Under the pieces are notes generated by a model. That model was not told where the DNA came from. It did no database searches and saw nothing but the letters and a program-made list of their open reading frames with translations. This document shows, in pieces, positions 20,305-29,121 of a DNA stretch of 34,494 bases; position 1 is the stretch's first letter; the number at the start of each line of letters is the position of its first letter. Source of the DNA: Clostridia bacterium (GTDB lineage: Bacteria > Bacillota > Clostridia > Christensenellales > Borkfalkiaceae); contig CAAGAM010000161.1 in the NCBI GenBank assembly GCA_900767815.1, positions 1 through 34,494 on the forward strand. Reading direction: 5' to 3'. A program made the translations under genes and the position numbers.

Positions 20305-22017
20305 ATGTTACGAAAGAGGTTATTTGCGCTTATCTGCGCGATAACCTTTATTTTTTTGTCCGTTTTGGGGCGGGTATTTTACGTGCAGATAATAAGCGGC
20401 AGAGAATTGCAGGAAAAAGCCGTCGACCAATGGACGCGCGAACTTCCCGTAAAAGCGCGAAGAGGGGTTATAACCGACAGAAACGGTCTTATTCTTGCCG
20501 AAAACAAACAGTCGTATGCCGTATTTATCAGAACGAGAGTTGTCGGCGACGCCGAAAGAACGGCGGAAAAGTTGTCTGAAATTTTAGACGTTGACAAAAA
20601 TGCGTTGCTAAAAAGGATAAATTCCGATTCTTCCTCGGAAATAACGGTTAAACGGCAGGTTCCGCGGGAAAAAACAGACGCGATTTCCAAGGAAAATCTT
20701 CCCGGGGTGTATTATTGCAACGATTCCGAAAGATATTATCCTTACGGCGAATCGCTCGCGCAGATAATAGGGTATTCGTCTCTTGACGGAAACGGGCAGA
20801 GCGGACTCGAGAAAAAATACGACGAGTATCTCAAAGGTTATGACGGGGAGATTTTATATGAAGCCGATCTTGTCGGGCGGGATGTGAAAGGCTCCGCGGC
20901 TCGTTATATCTCCGCCACCGACGGGCTTAATCTGAAACTTACCGTCGATTATGAAATTCAGAGGATATGCGATTCGGTTATTTCTCATGCCGTAACGGAA
21001 TATTCGCCGAAAGCCGCTTCGATTATCGTTCTTTCGCCCGCAAACGGGCAGATAATCGCCGTAAGTCAATATCCGTCGTTCGATCTTAACGACGTTCCGA
21101 GAGAAAACTTAAGCCTTTTGAACAAAATATCGAGATGTAATTCCATAGTCGATTCCTACGAACCCGGGTCAACGTTTAAGATCATCACTTCGGCGGCGAA
21201 TATAGAGGAGAATTTAAGGGGAAATCCCAAAGCTTTTTCGGCGGACTATGTTTTCAATTCGTCGCGATTCCGCTTTGTGGACGGAAGAAAAATCAAATGC
21301 TGGTCAACCCATGAAAACGGCAAGCATTCAAACGAACGTCTTGCGGAAGCTTTGAATAACAGTTGCAATCCGTGTTTTGTCGATATCGCCCTGTCTCTCG
21401 GGAAAGATACGATGTATTCTTATCTCGAAGCTTTCGGGTTCGGCAAAGTAACGGGTGTGGATTATCCCGGCGAAGCGATAGGAATGCTTGTTCCCGAAGG
21501 GGCGGTTACAAACGGAGATCTTGCGAGGATAGGTTTCGGGCAGACGATTGCCGTAACGCCGTTGCAACTTGCCGCCGCCGTTTCCGCAAGCGTTAACGGC
21601 GGAGTGTATTACGAGCCTTATTTCGTGAACGAAATTTACGATAAAAACGGAAAAATCTGCGAGATAATCAACCCAAAGGAAGTCGGGCGCGTTATAAGCG
21701 AAAAAGCATCCGAAACTCTTCGGGGATATCTCGAGGACGTCGTCACGAAAGGAAGCGGCAAGCAGGCGTACATCGACGGTTACAGGGTCGGCGGAAAGAC
21801 GGGTACGGCGCAGAAATATGAGAACGGACGTATAGCGCAAGGGAAATACGTCATGAGCTTTATAGGTTTTTTTCCTTCGGACAATCCGCAATATCTCGCC
21901 CTTGCGATCGTTGACGAACCCGTCGGCGGCAGATACGGTTCAACCGTTGCCGCTCCGCTCGTAAAAGAGGTTTTTCAAGGCATAATCGAATGTAAAAAAA
22001 TAGAAAAAAGGAAATAA
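20305..22017 (+). CDS. Class B penicillin-binding protein (septal transpeptidase, FtsI/SpoVD-like)
   Basis: A transpeptidase that crosslinks new peptidoglycan with FtsW. Counting from ATG 20305 (570 residues): membrane anchor about 5-25, class B N-terminal domain to about 220, then the catalytic domain with Ser289 in GSTFK, SCN at 353-355 and KTGT at 498-501. It ends soon after the catalytic domain with no PASTA repeat, unlike Bacillus PBP2B and SpoVD. The start is uncertain: AAAGGAG (20265-20271) is 33 bases from the ATG but nine bases from an in-frame ATA (20281), which would add eight residues (INKIFSLN). Its dcw position argues for the vegetative division enzyme; a sporulation role cannot be excluded. 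Confidence 0.93.
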   Translation: MLRKRLFALICAITFIFLSVLGRVFYVQIISGRELQEKAVDQWTRELPVKARRGVITDRNGLILAENKQSYAVFIRTRVVGDAERTAEKLSEILDVDKNALLKRINSDSSSEITVKRQVPREKTDAISKENLPGVYYCNDSERYYPYGESLAQIIGYSSLDGNGQSGLEKKYDEYLKGYDGEILYEADLVGRDVKGSAARYISATDGLNLKLTVDYEIQRICDSVISHAVTEYSPKAASIIVLSPANGQIIAVSQYPSFDLNDVPRENLSLLNKISRCNSIVDSYEPGSTFKIITSAANIEENLRGNPKAFSADYVFNSSRFRFVDGRKIKCWSTHENGKHSNERLAEALNNSCNPCFVDIALSLGKDTMYSYLEAFGFGKVTGVDYPGEAIGMLVPEGAVTNGDLARIGFGQTIAVTPLQLAAAVSASVNGGVYYEPYFVNEIYDKNGKICEIINPKEVGRVISEKASETLRGYLEDVVTKGSGKQAYIDGYRVGGKTGTAQKYENGRIAQGKYVMSFIGFFPSDNPQYLALAIVDEPVGGRYGSTVAAPLVKEVFQGIIECKKIEKRK

Positions 22018-22019
22018 AA

Positions 22020-23483
22020 ATGAATAGCGGAGAAGTTTTTAAAGGAATAAATTATAAAATAATCGGCGCAATGCCCGAAAATATATCGGGCGTTGAGGAT
22101 AACCCCGACAACGTGCGCGACGGATATTGTTTTTTTGCCGTGAACGGTGAAAAATACAACGGCGAAGATTTTGCCGCCGCGGCTGCGGAAAACGGCGCGG
22201 ACGTCGTCGTTTCGGAAAAACCTTTGAATCTGACGTGTTGCAACGTGATCGTCGGAAATATACGGGAATGTATGGGTGCGGTATGTAAAAATTTTTATCT
22301 CGGCGAAAATCCGAAAATAAAAATAACGGGTGTCGTCGGGACAAACGGAAAAACGTCCGTGTGTCACGTTCTCTATAACATTTTTTCCTATGCGGGGAAA
22401 AAATCGGCGTATCTCGGTACGCTCGGCGGAAAAATCGGAGAAGAGAAAACCGAATCGGAGCTGACAACCCCCGGGACGGTAGAACTTTATAAATTTATCG
22501 GAAAGGCAGAAAAGGCGGGAACGGAATATCTTTTTATGGAACTTTCCGCCCATGCGATTTGTCAGAAAAGAGATTACGGATTGTTTTACGAAAGCCTGAT
22601 TTTTACGAACTGCACCGAAGATCATCTCGACTATTTTAAAACGATGGAAGAATATGCCGCCGTAAAAAAGAGCGCTTTCGACAGAAGAAAATGCAAATAT
22701 ATGATAATTAACAGCGACGATGCGACGGGAAGAGAAATTTTAAACGATAACGAGGGGGCAAACGTCCTGACTTACGGGATATACAATCCTGCGGACGTTT
22801 TCGCGATAGATATAACCGAAAGAACGGACGGGCTTGGTTTTATCGTGAATCTGTTTGATATAATTTACGAAATGTCAAGCCCTCTTATAGGGCTTTGCAA
22901 CGTGTACAACCTTTTAGCTTCGCTTTGTTTCGGCGCGCTTGCGGGCTTGAAAATCCACACTTTAAGCGGTGCCGTGAGAAAAATCGGTGCGATAAGCGGG
23001 CGCGCGGAGAGAATAGCGGAGCTGAACAATGCGGATATATTTCTCGATTATGCGCATACTCCCGACGGGTTAAAAACAACGCTTCGTTCCATGCGAAAAA
23101 TATGCAGGGGCAAACTTTATTGTCTTTTCGGTTGCGGCGGCAACAGAGAAAGGGAAAAGAGGAGCATTATGGGAGAAATTTCGGGGGCGATATCCGATTT
23201 TACCGTTATAACAAGCGATAATCCTCGGTTTGAAGAGCCGATTGAAATAATTTCGGAAATAGAAAGGGGAATAAAAAGGGTTACGGGAAACTATATAACG
23301 ATCGCCGACAGAAAAGAAGCGATCGCATACGCTTTATCTATGCTTAAAAGCGGAGATTTGCTCGTTATTGCGGGAAAAGGCGCGGAAAATTATCAGGATA
23401 TACTCGGCGTGAAACACCCGTTTTCGGATAAAGAGGAAGTCGCGGCGCAAATTCGCGGAATGAAGGAAGGAGACAAAAGTTGA
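22020..23483 (+). CDS. murE: UDP-MurNAc-L-Ala-D-Glu--meso-diaminopimelate ligase
   Basis: A 487-residue cytosolic Mur ligase adding the third residue of the stem peptide. The ATP loop GTNGKTS is near residue 107, the Mur-ligase segment SGRAERI is near 325, and SDNPR near 398-402 is the signature of meso-diaminopimelate rather than lysine use, so the wall should be of the A1-gamma type common in Clostridia. The tripeptide product would next need MurF, but murF is not downstream: mraY follows directly with a four-base overlap. Start ATG 22020, two bases after the transpeptidase stop, with AAAGGA upstream. Confidence 0.95.
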   Translation: MNSGEVFKGINYKIIGAMPENISGVEDNPDNVRDGYCFFAVNGEKYNGEDFAAAAAENGADVVVSEKPLNLTCCNVIVGNIRECMGAVCKNFYLGENPKIKITGVVGTNGKTSVCHVLYNIFSYAGKKSAYLGTLGGKIGEEKTESELTTPGTVELYKFIGKAEKAGTEYLFMELSAHAICQKRDYGLFYESLIFTNCTEDHLDYFKTMEEYAAVKKSAFDRRKCKYMIINSDDATGREILNDNEGANVLTYGIYNPADVFAIDITERTDGLGFIVNLFDIIYEMSSPLIGLCNVYNLLASLCFGALAGLKIHTLSGAVRKIGAISGRAERIAELNNADIFLDYAHTPDGLKTTLRSMRKICRGKLYCLFGCGGNREREKRSIMGEISGAISDFTVITSDNPRFEEPIEIISEIERGIKRVTGNYITIADRKEAIAYALSMLKSGDLLVIAGKGAENYQDILGVKHPFSDKEEVAAQIRGMKEGDKS

Positions 23484-24463
23484 AAACGGCGCTTATTGCG
23501 TTTATCGTTTCCGTCGTTACGGCGGTTTTGCTCGGGAAAACGGTTATTCCTTTATTGAAAAAACTAAAACTCGGGCAAAATATATTAAGCTATGTAAAAG
23601 AACACGATTATAAAAGCGGAACTCCCACGATGGGCGGCGTTATTTTTGTTTTCGCCGCCGTTTTGTCGTTTATAATTTTCGCCGCGGGGAAAAAGAGCCT
23701 TGCTCTTATGTCGGTTGCAATCGGGATTGCGTACATGTCGGTCGGATTTATCGATGATTTCATCAAAGTCGGTTTTCATCGTAACGAGGGGTTGAATCCG
23801 TTGCAAAAAACGATTTTCGAGCTTGTTATCGCGATTGTGGTTGCGTTTTACGGATACAAAAAAGGAATAACGAAGTTGTATCTTCCGTTTTCGGATTACA
23901 CCGTCGATCTGAAATGTTTTTTCGTTCCGTTTTGCGTGATTGTTTTTTTCGCCACGACTAACAGCGTTAATTTGACCGACGGACTTGACGGGCTTGCGGG
24001 CGGCGTTTCCTATGTGTGTTTTCTTGCTTTCGCAACGCTTATAAAGCTTCAGACGGTGAAATATTCGGGTTTTTACGTCAATGCGGACGAGTATGAAAAT
24101 CTCGCTCTTTTATGCGTAGTTCTTGCGGGCGGATTGATCGGTTTTTTATTGTTCAATACCTATAAAGCAAAAGTGTTCATGGGAGATACCGGTTCGCTCT
24201 CGATAGGCGGGTTTATTGCCTCAATCGGGATTTTCAGCGGGAATTCGCTTTTTATTCCGCTTATCGGAATAACTTTCGCAGTGTCGAGCATATCAGTAAT
24301 ATTGCAGGTGATTCATTTTAAGCGCACGGGGAAAAGAATTTTTCTTATGGCGCCGTTGCATCACCATTTTCAGCACAAGGGGTACAGCGAAAGTAAAATC
24401 GTGTTCGCGTATAAACTCGTTACTTTGCTTGCGTCCCTGGGCTGTCTTATAATGTATGTCTGA
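23480..24463 (+). CDS. mraY: Phospho-MurNAc-pentapeptide transferase
   Basis: A 327-residue integral membrane enzyme that transfers phospho-MurNAc-pentapeptide to undecaprenyl phosphate, forming lipid I. About ten membrane helices are evident. Catalytic and metal-binding segments are GFIDDFIK (Asp92-Asp93), NLTDGLDGLAGG (about 164-175), FMGDTGSLS (about 230-238) and the PLHHHFQ loop near 293. The start is a TTG overlapping the murE stop codon, with AAGGAG seven bases upstream; no ATG is available before the first helix, so the TTG is well supported. Translational coupling with murE is likely. Confidence 0.96.
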   Translation: MKTALIAFIVSVVTAVLLGKTVIPLLKKLKLGQNILSYVKEHDYKSGTPTMGGVIFVFAAVLSFIIFAAGKKSLALMSVAIGIAYMSVGFIDDFIKVGFHRNEGLNPLQKTIFELVIAIVVAFYGYKKGITKLYLPFSDYTVDLKCFFVPFCVIVFFATTNSVNLTDGLDGLAGGVSYVCFLAFATLIKLQTVKYSGFYVNADEYENLALLCVVLAGGLIGFLLFNTYKAKVFMGDTGSLSIGGFIASIGIFSGNSLFIPLIGITFAVSSISVILQVIHFKRTGKRIFLMAPLHHHFQHKGYSESKIVFAYKLVTLLASLGCLIMYV

Positions 24464-24472
24464 GGTGGGTAT

Positions 24473-25813
24473 ATGTATTTTAAAAACGATAAGTTTCTGA
24501 TTGTCGGCGTGTCGAAAAGCGGAATATCGATTTGCGACATGTTGCTTAAAAAGGGCGCTAAATGCTATGTGTATGACGATGCCGAAACGGAAACGGTTAA
24601 AAAAGCCGAGCAAAACCTCGCTGAAAAAGGCGCGGTAGTCGTATATAAAAGCGAGCTTGACGAGTTGTTGACCGAAATAACCGTAGTCGTTTTAAGTCCG
24701 GGGGTTGCGATCGATCATGAGATTCCTTTAAAAGCAAAAAAACTCGGCAAGAGAATTACGGGCGAACTCGAACTCGCGAGCGAATTTTGCCTTGCTCCCG
24801 TAATCGCGGTGACGGGTACGAACGGAAAGACTACGACGTGTACGATGATCGACGATATCTTAAAAAGCGGAGGAATAAATTCCGTTCTTTGCGGAAACGT
24901 CGGCACGCCCCTCTCGTCCGTTCTTCCGTGCCTTAACGACGATTCGGTCGTCGTTTGCGAAACTTCGAGTTTTCAGCTTGAAACGGTGAGCAGATTTTCT
25001 CCGCACATCGCAGTTGTCACGAATATCACCCCCGATCACCTTTCAAGACATTACAATATGGAAAACTACGTATATCTGAAAGGAAAAATTCTTTCCAATA
25101 TGCGCGAAAGCGAATTCGCGGTTTTAAATTTCGACGATAAGATCGTTAAGAGTTTCGGCGAAAAAACACGTTGCAAAGTCGTTTATTTTTCCGCGCAGAC
25201 AGAGGTTAACGGCGCATACGTCGCAGACGGCAAAGTGTATTATAAGGGTAAATTTATCGGCGAAATTTCCGATTTACCGATAAGCGGAGAACATAACGTT
25301 TACAACCTTCTCGCGGCGGTCTGCGTTGCGGAAATCATGGGGCTTGACGAAGAGATAATCTTAACGGGAATAAAGGGTTTCAAAGGCGTTAAACATCGTA
25401 TACAGTACATAAAATCGGTGAACGGAGTCGATTATTACAACGATTCGAAAGCGACGAATCCCGACGCTACCATAAAAGCTATCGACTCGATGGAAAAACC
25501 GACCGTACTCATTCTGGGCGGTAAAGATAAAGGTCTCGATTACGGAGAGTTGTTTGTAAAAATAAAAACTTCAAACGTAAAATCGATTGTGTTTACGGGC
25601 GAAAGCGCGGCGCGAATGTATAACGCCGCAAAAAAAGAAGGTATAACGAATCTATCCGTTGTGGAAGATTTCACGCTGGCGGTTAAGCTTGCGGGGCTTT
25701 CTGCCGAATATGGCGACGCGGTTCTTTTAAGCCCCGCATGCAGCAGTTTCGACAGGTTTACCGATTACGAGGCGCGCGGCGACGAGTTTATCCGCATAAC
25801 GGAGAGTTTATGA
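24473..25813 (+). CDS. murD: UDP-MurNAc-L-Ala--D-glutamate ligase
   Basis: A 446-residue cytosolic Mur ligase adding D-glutamate. An N-terminal Rossmann-like UDP-binding domain (LIVGVSKSGISI at 8-19), the ATP loop GTNGKTT near residue 116, ITPDHLSRH (about 185-193), the NDSKATNPDAT segment and a terminal SPACSSFDRFTDYEARGDEF are characteristic of MurD. Its substrate could come from the racemase encoded 6 kb upstream. GAGGTGGG (24462-24469) precedes the ATG. The stop overlaps the ftsW start (ATGA). Confidence 0.96.
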   Translation: MYFKNDKFLIVGVSKSGISICDMLLKKGAKCYVYDDAETETVKKAEQNLAEKGAVVVYKSELDELLTEITVVVLSPGVAIDHEIPLKAKKLGKRITGELELASEFCLAPVIAVTGTNGKTTTCTMIDDILKSGGINSVLCGNVGTPLSSVLPCLNDDSVVVCETSSFQLETVSRFSPHIAVVTNITPDHLSRHYNMENYVYLKGKILSNMRESEFAVLNFDDKIVKSFGEKTRCKVVYFSAQTEVNGAYVADGKVYYKGKFIGEISDLPISGEHNVYNLLAAVCVAEIMGLDEEIILTGIKGFKGVKHRIQYIKSVNGVDYYNDSKATNPDATIKAIDSMEKPTVLILGGKDKGLDYGELFVKIKTSNVKSIVFTGESAARMYNAAKKEGITNLSVVEDFTLAVKLAGLSAEYGDAVLLSPACSSFDRFTDYEARGDEFIRITESL

Positions 25814-26919
25814 CGGCGTCGGTGCTACCGTTGAAGATAAATAAGAGAAGGAGCGGGGATCTCTTGCTCCTTTTTTCGGTTATCGGTTTATCGCTCACAG
25901 GGCTTCTTTTTGTGTATTCCGCAAGCAAATATTCTGCGGAAATAAGTTACGGCGATAAATTTTATTTTGCAAAAAAGCACGTCATCGGCTTGCTTCTCGG
26001 ATACACGGCAATGACTTTCGGATGTTTTTTCGATTACCGAAAATATAAAAAAGCGGGCGTTGTGTTTTTTGCGTTATCGCTTGTTTTGCTTTGTCTCGTA
26101 TTCACGCCTTTGGGATATGAAAATTACGGCGCGACGAGATGGATAAAAATCGCGGGGATAACGGTTCAGCCTTCCGAAATCGCAAAAATATGTTTCGTTA
26201 TGTTTTCGGCTTCTTATTTTTCAAAGAACCCCGCAAAGTCCAAAACTTTTTTGGGTTGTCTGCCCGTGCTTGCCGCGGGCGGGGTTGTGTGTCTTCTGAT
26301 TATTTTAGAGCCGAACATGTCGATAACCGTTTGTTTCGGCTTGCTTACTCTCGCAATTCTTTTCGCCGCGGGAATGAAAACGTCTCATTTTATAATACTG
26401 CTTGTTCCCGCCGCCCTGTGCGTTCCGCTTCTTATCATCGCGGAGCCTTACAGACTTAACAGATTGTCTGCGTTTTTAAATCCGTGGGCTTCGCCCAAAG
26501 GCGAAGGGTATCAGTTGTTGCAGTCGCTTTACGCCTTAGGTTCGGGCGGCTGGTTCGGAACGGGGCTTTTCAAATCGCGGCAAAAACTTCGTTTTCTTCC
26601 TTTTTCGGAAAGCGATTTCATTCTTTCGGTTATCGGCGAAGAGATCGGTTTTATAGGACTTCTCTTCTTTTTCGGGCTTATATTTTTTATCGTAATACGA
26701 GGAATCCGGATAGCCGTGAAATCAAAAGATTATTACGGATATATTCTGGCTGTGGGGATAACGTGCGTATACGGAATACAATCGCTCGTAAACGCGCTCG
26801 TCGTTACGGGGAGCATTCCGCCCACGGGTTTGCCCCTTCCGCTTGTATCTGCGGGAAATACCTCTCTTATCGTCTTTCTTTATTCGTTCGGAGTTCTGTA
26901 TAATATATCTAAAAATTAA
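25810..26919 (+). CDS. ftsW: FtsW-type SEDS peptidoglycan polymerase
   Basis: A 369-residue membrane protein with about ten helices, the glycan polymerase that pairs with the class B transpeptidase at the septum. The segments TRWIKIAGITVQPSEIAK, LEPNMS and LPFSESDFILSVIGEEIGF carry the conserved residues, including the Asp of the SESDF motif thought to be catalytic. An oddity is the last conserved loop, usually LPFISYGGSS, which here reads LPLVSAGNTS. Start: ATG 25810, overlapping the murD stop, with GGAGAG upstream. Its dcw position favours FtsW over RodA or SpoVE, though the families are close. Confidence 0.93.
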   Translation: MTASVLPLKINKRRSGDLLLLFSVIGLSLTGLLFVYSASKYSAEISYGDKFYFAKKHVIGLLLGYTAMTFGCFFDYRKYKKAGVVFFALSLVLLCLVFTPLGYENYGATRWIKIAGITVQPSEIAKICFVMFSASYFSKNPAKSKTFLGCLPVLAAGGVVCLLIILEPNMSITVCFGLLTLAILFAAGMKTSHFIILLVPAALCVPLLIIAEPYRLNRLSAFLNPWASPKGEGYQLLQSLYALGSGGWFGTGLFKSRQKLRFLPFSESDFILSVIGEEIGFIGLLFFFGLIFFIVIRGIRIAVKSKDYYGYILAVGITCVYGIQSLVNALVVTGSIPPTGLPLPLVSAGNTSLIVFLYSFGVLYNISKN

Positions 26920-26973
26920 CAAAAAATCCCGTTATGACATAAAATGCGGTATATCGTGTTTAGCGGGGGAAAA

Positions 26974-28233
26974 ATGGAAAGATATATCATCGCGGGAAAG
27001 AAAAGGCTTGAAGGAAAAGTTAAAATAAGCGGTGCGAAGAACTCAGTTTTGCCGCTTATAGCCGCGTCTGTGATGAATAACGGCGTTACGCATATACATA
27101 ATTGCCCGAAAATAAGAGACGTTCTCGTTATGGCGGAAATCGTCGGGAGGCTCGGCGGAAAGTTTTTTTTCTCGGGCGACACGCTCACGCTTTTTACGGA
27201 AAATATTCGATCGTGGATTCTGCCCGAAGATCTTACGGGCGAAATAAGGGCTTCCGTGTTTATGACGGGCGCTCTTCTTTCGCGGTTTAAAGCGGCGGAA
27301 ACGGCTAAGCCGGGCGGATGCAACATCGGAAAGCGCCCGATCGATATACATATCGACGCGTTGAGAAGTCTCGGCGTTATCGTAAACGAAGGCGAAAGAG
27401 TTTCGTTTAACGGAAAGAACGCAAAGGGCGGGAAAATCTCTTTGAGATATCCGAGCGTCGGCGCAACCGAAAACGCGATTATGGCTTCCGTAACGCTTAG
27501 CGGAACTACGGTGATAGAAAACTGTGCGGAAGAACCCGAAATAGAGGATTTGCAAAATTATATCAATCTTCTGGGCGGAAAAGTACGCGGAGCAGGCACA
27601 AGAGTTATAACGGTTGAGGGCGTTGACGAAATCGGCGGCAAAGAAATCGAGTTTACACCTCGTCCCGACAGGATAGAAGCGGGGACTTTTTTGCTTTGCG
27701 GCGCGGCAACGGGCGGAACGATTGAGTTTGACGGGTTAATTTTAAAAGAAAGTTTGCCCGTTTGCAAAATTCTGGCTCGTAACGCTTGCAAAATATATGC
27801 GAAAGATGATAAAATATACTGTGTAGAATTCTACGCGCCAAACAGAGGATTCGGGAAAATCACGGCTATGCCTTATCCGTTTTTTCCTACCGATCTTCAG
27901 CCGCAGTTAACGGCTGCCGCATGTTTAAGCAAAGGGCTTACCGTTGTGGAAGACCGTGTGTTTCCGTCAAGATTTTCATATGCCGCGGAGCTTAGGAAAA
28001 TGGGGGCGGAACTCAGAGTTTTAGAAAACGTATGTATCGCGGAAGGCAGAAATCTGTACGGAGCGGTTGTTTCCGCGGGGGATTTAAGAGGCGGTGCGGC
28101 GTTATGTATCGCGGCGCTCGGCGCAGAGGGAACGAGCTGCGTTCTGAACGCTTCGCATATCGAAAGGGGTTATGAAAATTTCGACCTTAAATTAAGAGCG
28201 TTAGGCGCCGATATCAAAAAAACAGATTTATAA
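26974..28233 (+). CDS. murA: UDP-N-acetylglucosamine 1-carboxyvinyltransferase
   Basis: A 419-residue cytosolic enzyme that transfers enolpyruvate to UDP-GlcNAc, the committed step of peptidoglycan synthesis and the target of fosfomycin. Lys22-Asn23 in SGAKNS, the active-site Cys116 in GGCNIGKRPID and the Asp in FPTDLQPQ (about 307) are present, so the enzyme should be active and, having Cys rather than Asp at 116, of the fosfomycin-binding type. ATG 26974 has GGGGGA just upstream; the in-frame ATG at 26944 has no signal. MurB, the next enzyme of the pathway, is not encoded nearby. Confidence 0.96.
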   Translation: MERYIIAGKKRLEGKVKISGAKNSVLPLIAASVMNNGVTHIHNCPKIRDVLVMAEIVGRLGGKFFFSGDTLTLFTENIRSWILPEDLTGEIRASVFMTGALLSRFKAAETAKPGGCNIGKRPIDIHIDALRSLGVIVNEGERVSFNGKNAKGGKISLRYPSVGATENAIMASVTLSGTTVIENCAEEPEIEDLQNYINLLGGKVRGAGTRVITVEGVDEIGGKEIEFTPRPDRIEAGTFLLCGAATGGTIEFDGLILKESLPVCKILARNACKIYAKDDKIYCVEFYAPNRGFGKITAMPYPFFPTDLQPQLTAAACLSKGLTVVEDRVFPSRFSYAAELRKMGAELRVLENVCIAEGRNLYGAVVSAGDLRGGAALCIAALGAEGTSCVLNASHIERGYENFDLKLRALGADIKKTDL

Positions 28234-28263
28234 TTTTTGCAAAGCAAATACGGAGAAATACCA

Positions 28264-29121
28264 ATGAAGCACAAATTTGCCATAATATTCAGCACGGTCA
28301 TGCTGTTTATCGTAGCAGTGATTCTTTCCGCCGCATGGCTTCTGAAAACGCGGTATTTTGTCGTGAAAGACATAAACGGAACGATTGACGGCGATATAAA
28401 AAGCAATGTTTATTCTTACGTCGACGAGACTTTGGAGAATAATTTCAAAGGAAAGTGGATTTTCGCATACGACAAGAACGACGTTACGAAACTTCTGAAA
28501 GAAAATCCTTACGTCGGAATAATCGACGTGAAGAAATCTTTTCCCGATAAGCTCGTCGTTGAAATTTACGAAAGAAAAGAACGTTTTGCCATAGCTTATA
28601 AGGGAAAATATTATATAACCGATTCGGAATATCATTATCTGAGAGTCGCGGACGAAATCGAGGAGAGCAGGAAGGACAAGCTTATCTGTGTAGATTTGAA
28701 AAATATCGACAATATCGATTTTTCGGCCGTCCCGCTCGGAGAAGAAGTAAAATTTAACGACGAATTATGTTTCACGGCGATGACGGAAATATTTCAGGGG
28801 TTCTCCGATAAGCTTAATTTTATCGATAAAATCATATGCGACGGGGAGAGAAACACCGTTGATTTTTACACGATGACCGGCGTTGTGATAAACGTCAATC
28901 TTTCGGTCGCGACGACCACGGAGCCGACGAAAGACGATTTTAAAAATACGTGCGATAAAATTTGCAAAGAATCGAAAAATATAGAAAAATACTACAACTC
29001 GCTTGGCGAAGGCGAAAAAAGGGCGGGTTATATAAGGGTTTTTCAGACGGAAGAATCTGTTGTCAGAATAATTCACGAATTTTCGGTTGACGAAGGAAAC
29101 ACGGAGGGGAAAAATGCTTAA
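28264..29121 (+). CDS. ftsQ: FtsQ/DivIB cell division protein
   Basis: A 285-residue bitopic protein: short cytoplasmic start, one membrane helix (about 5-27), a POTRA domain (about 32-105, with the typical NPYVGIIDVKKSFPDKLVVEIYERK) and a beta-rich C-terminal domain. It should form the FtsL-DivIC-DivIB regulator of septal synthesis. CGGAG at 28251-28255 supports ATG 28264 over the upstream in-frame TTG at 28237. The C-terminal Glu/Lys-rich part is more divergent than the POTRA domain. Its end overlaps ftsA by eight bases. Confidence 0.9.
   Translation: MKHKFAIIFSTVMLFIVAVILSAAWLLKTRYFVVKDINGTIDGDIKSNVYSYVDETLENNFKGKWIFAYDKNDVTKLLKENPYVGIIDVKKSFPDKLVVEIYERKERFAIAYKGKYYITDSEYHYLRVADEIEESRKDKLICVDLKNIDNIDFSAVPLGEEVKFNDELCFTAMTEIFQGFSDKLNFIDKIICDGERNTVDFYTMTGVVINVNLSVATTTEPTKDDFKNTCDKICKESKNIEKYYNSLGEGEKRAGYIRVFQTEESVVRIIHEFSVDEGNTEGKNA

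Noticed and set aside
20271..20579. 102-codon plus-strand frame starting with GTG within the AAAGGAG of the transpeptidase gene
   Set aside because: The GTG overlaps the ribosome binding site itself, the product is Arg/Lys-rich without any pattern, and it lies in another frame of the clearly real transpeptidase.
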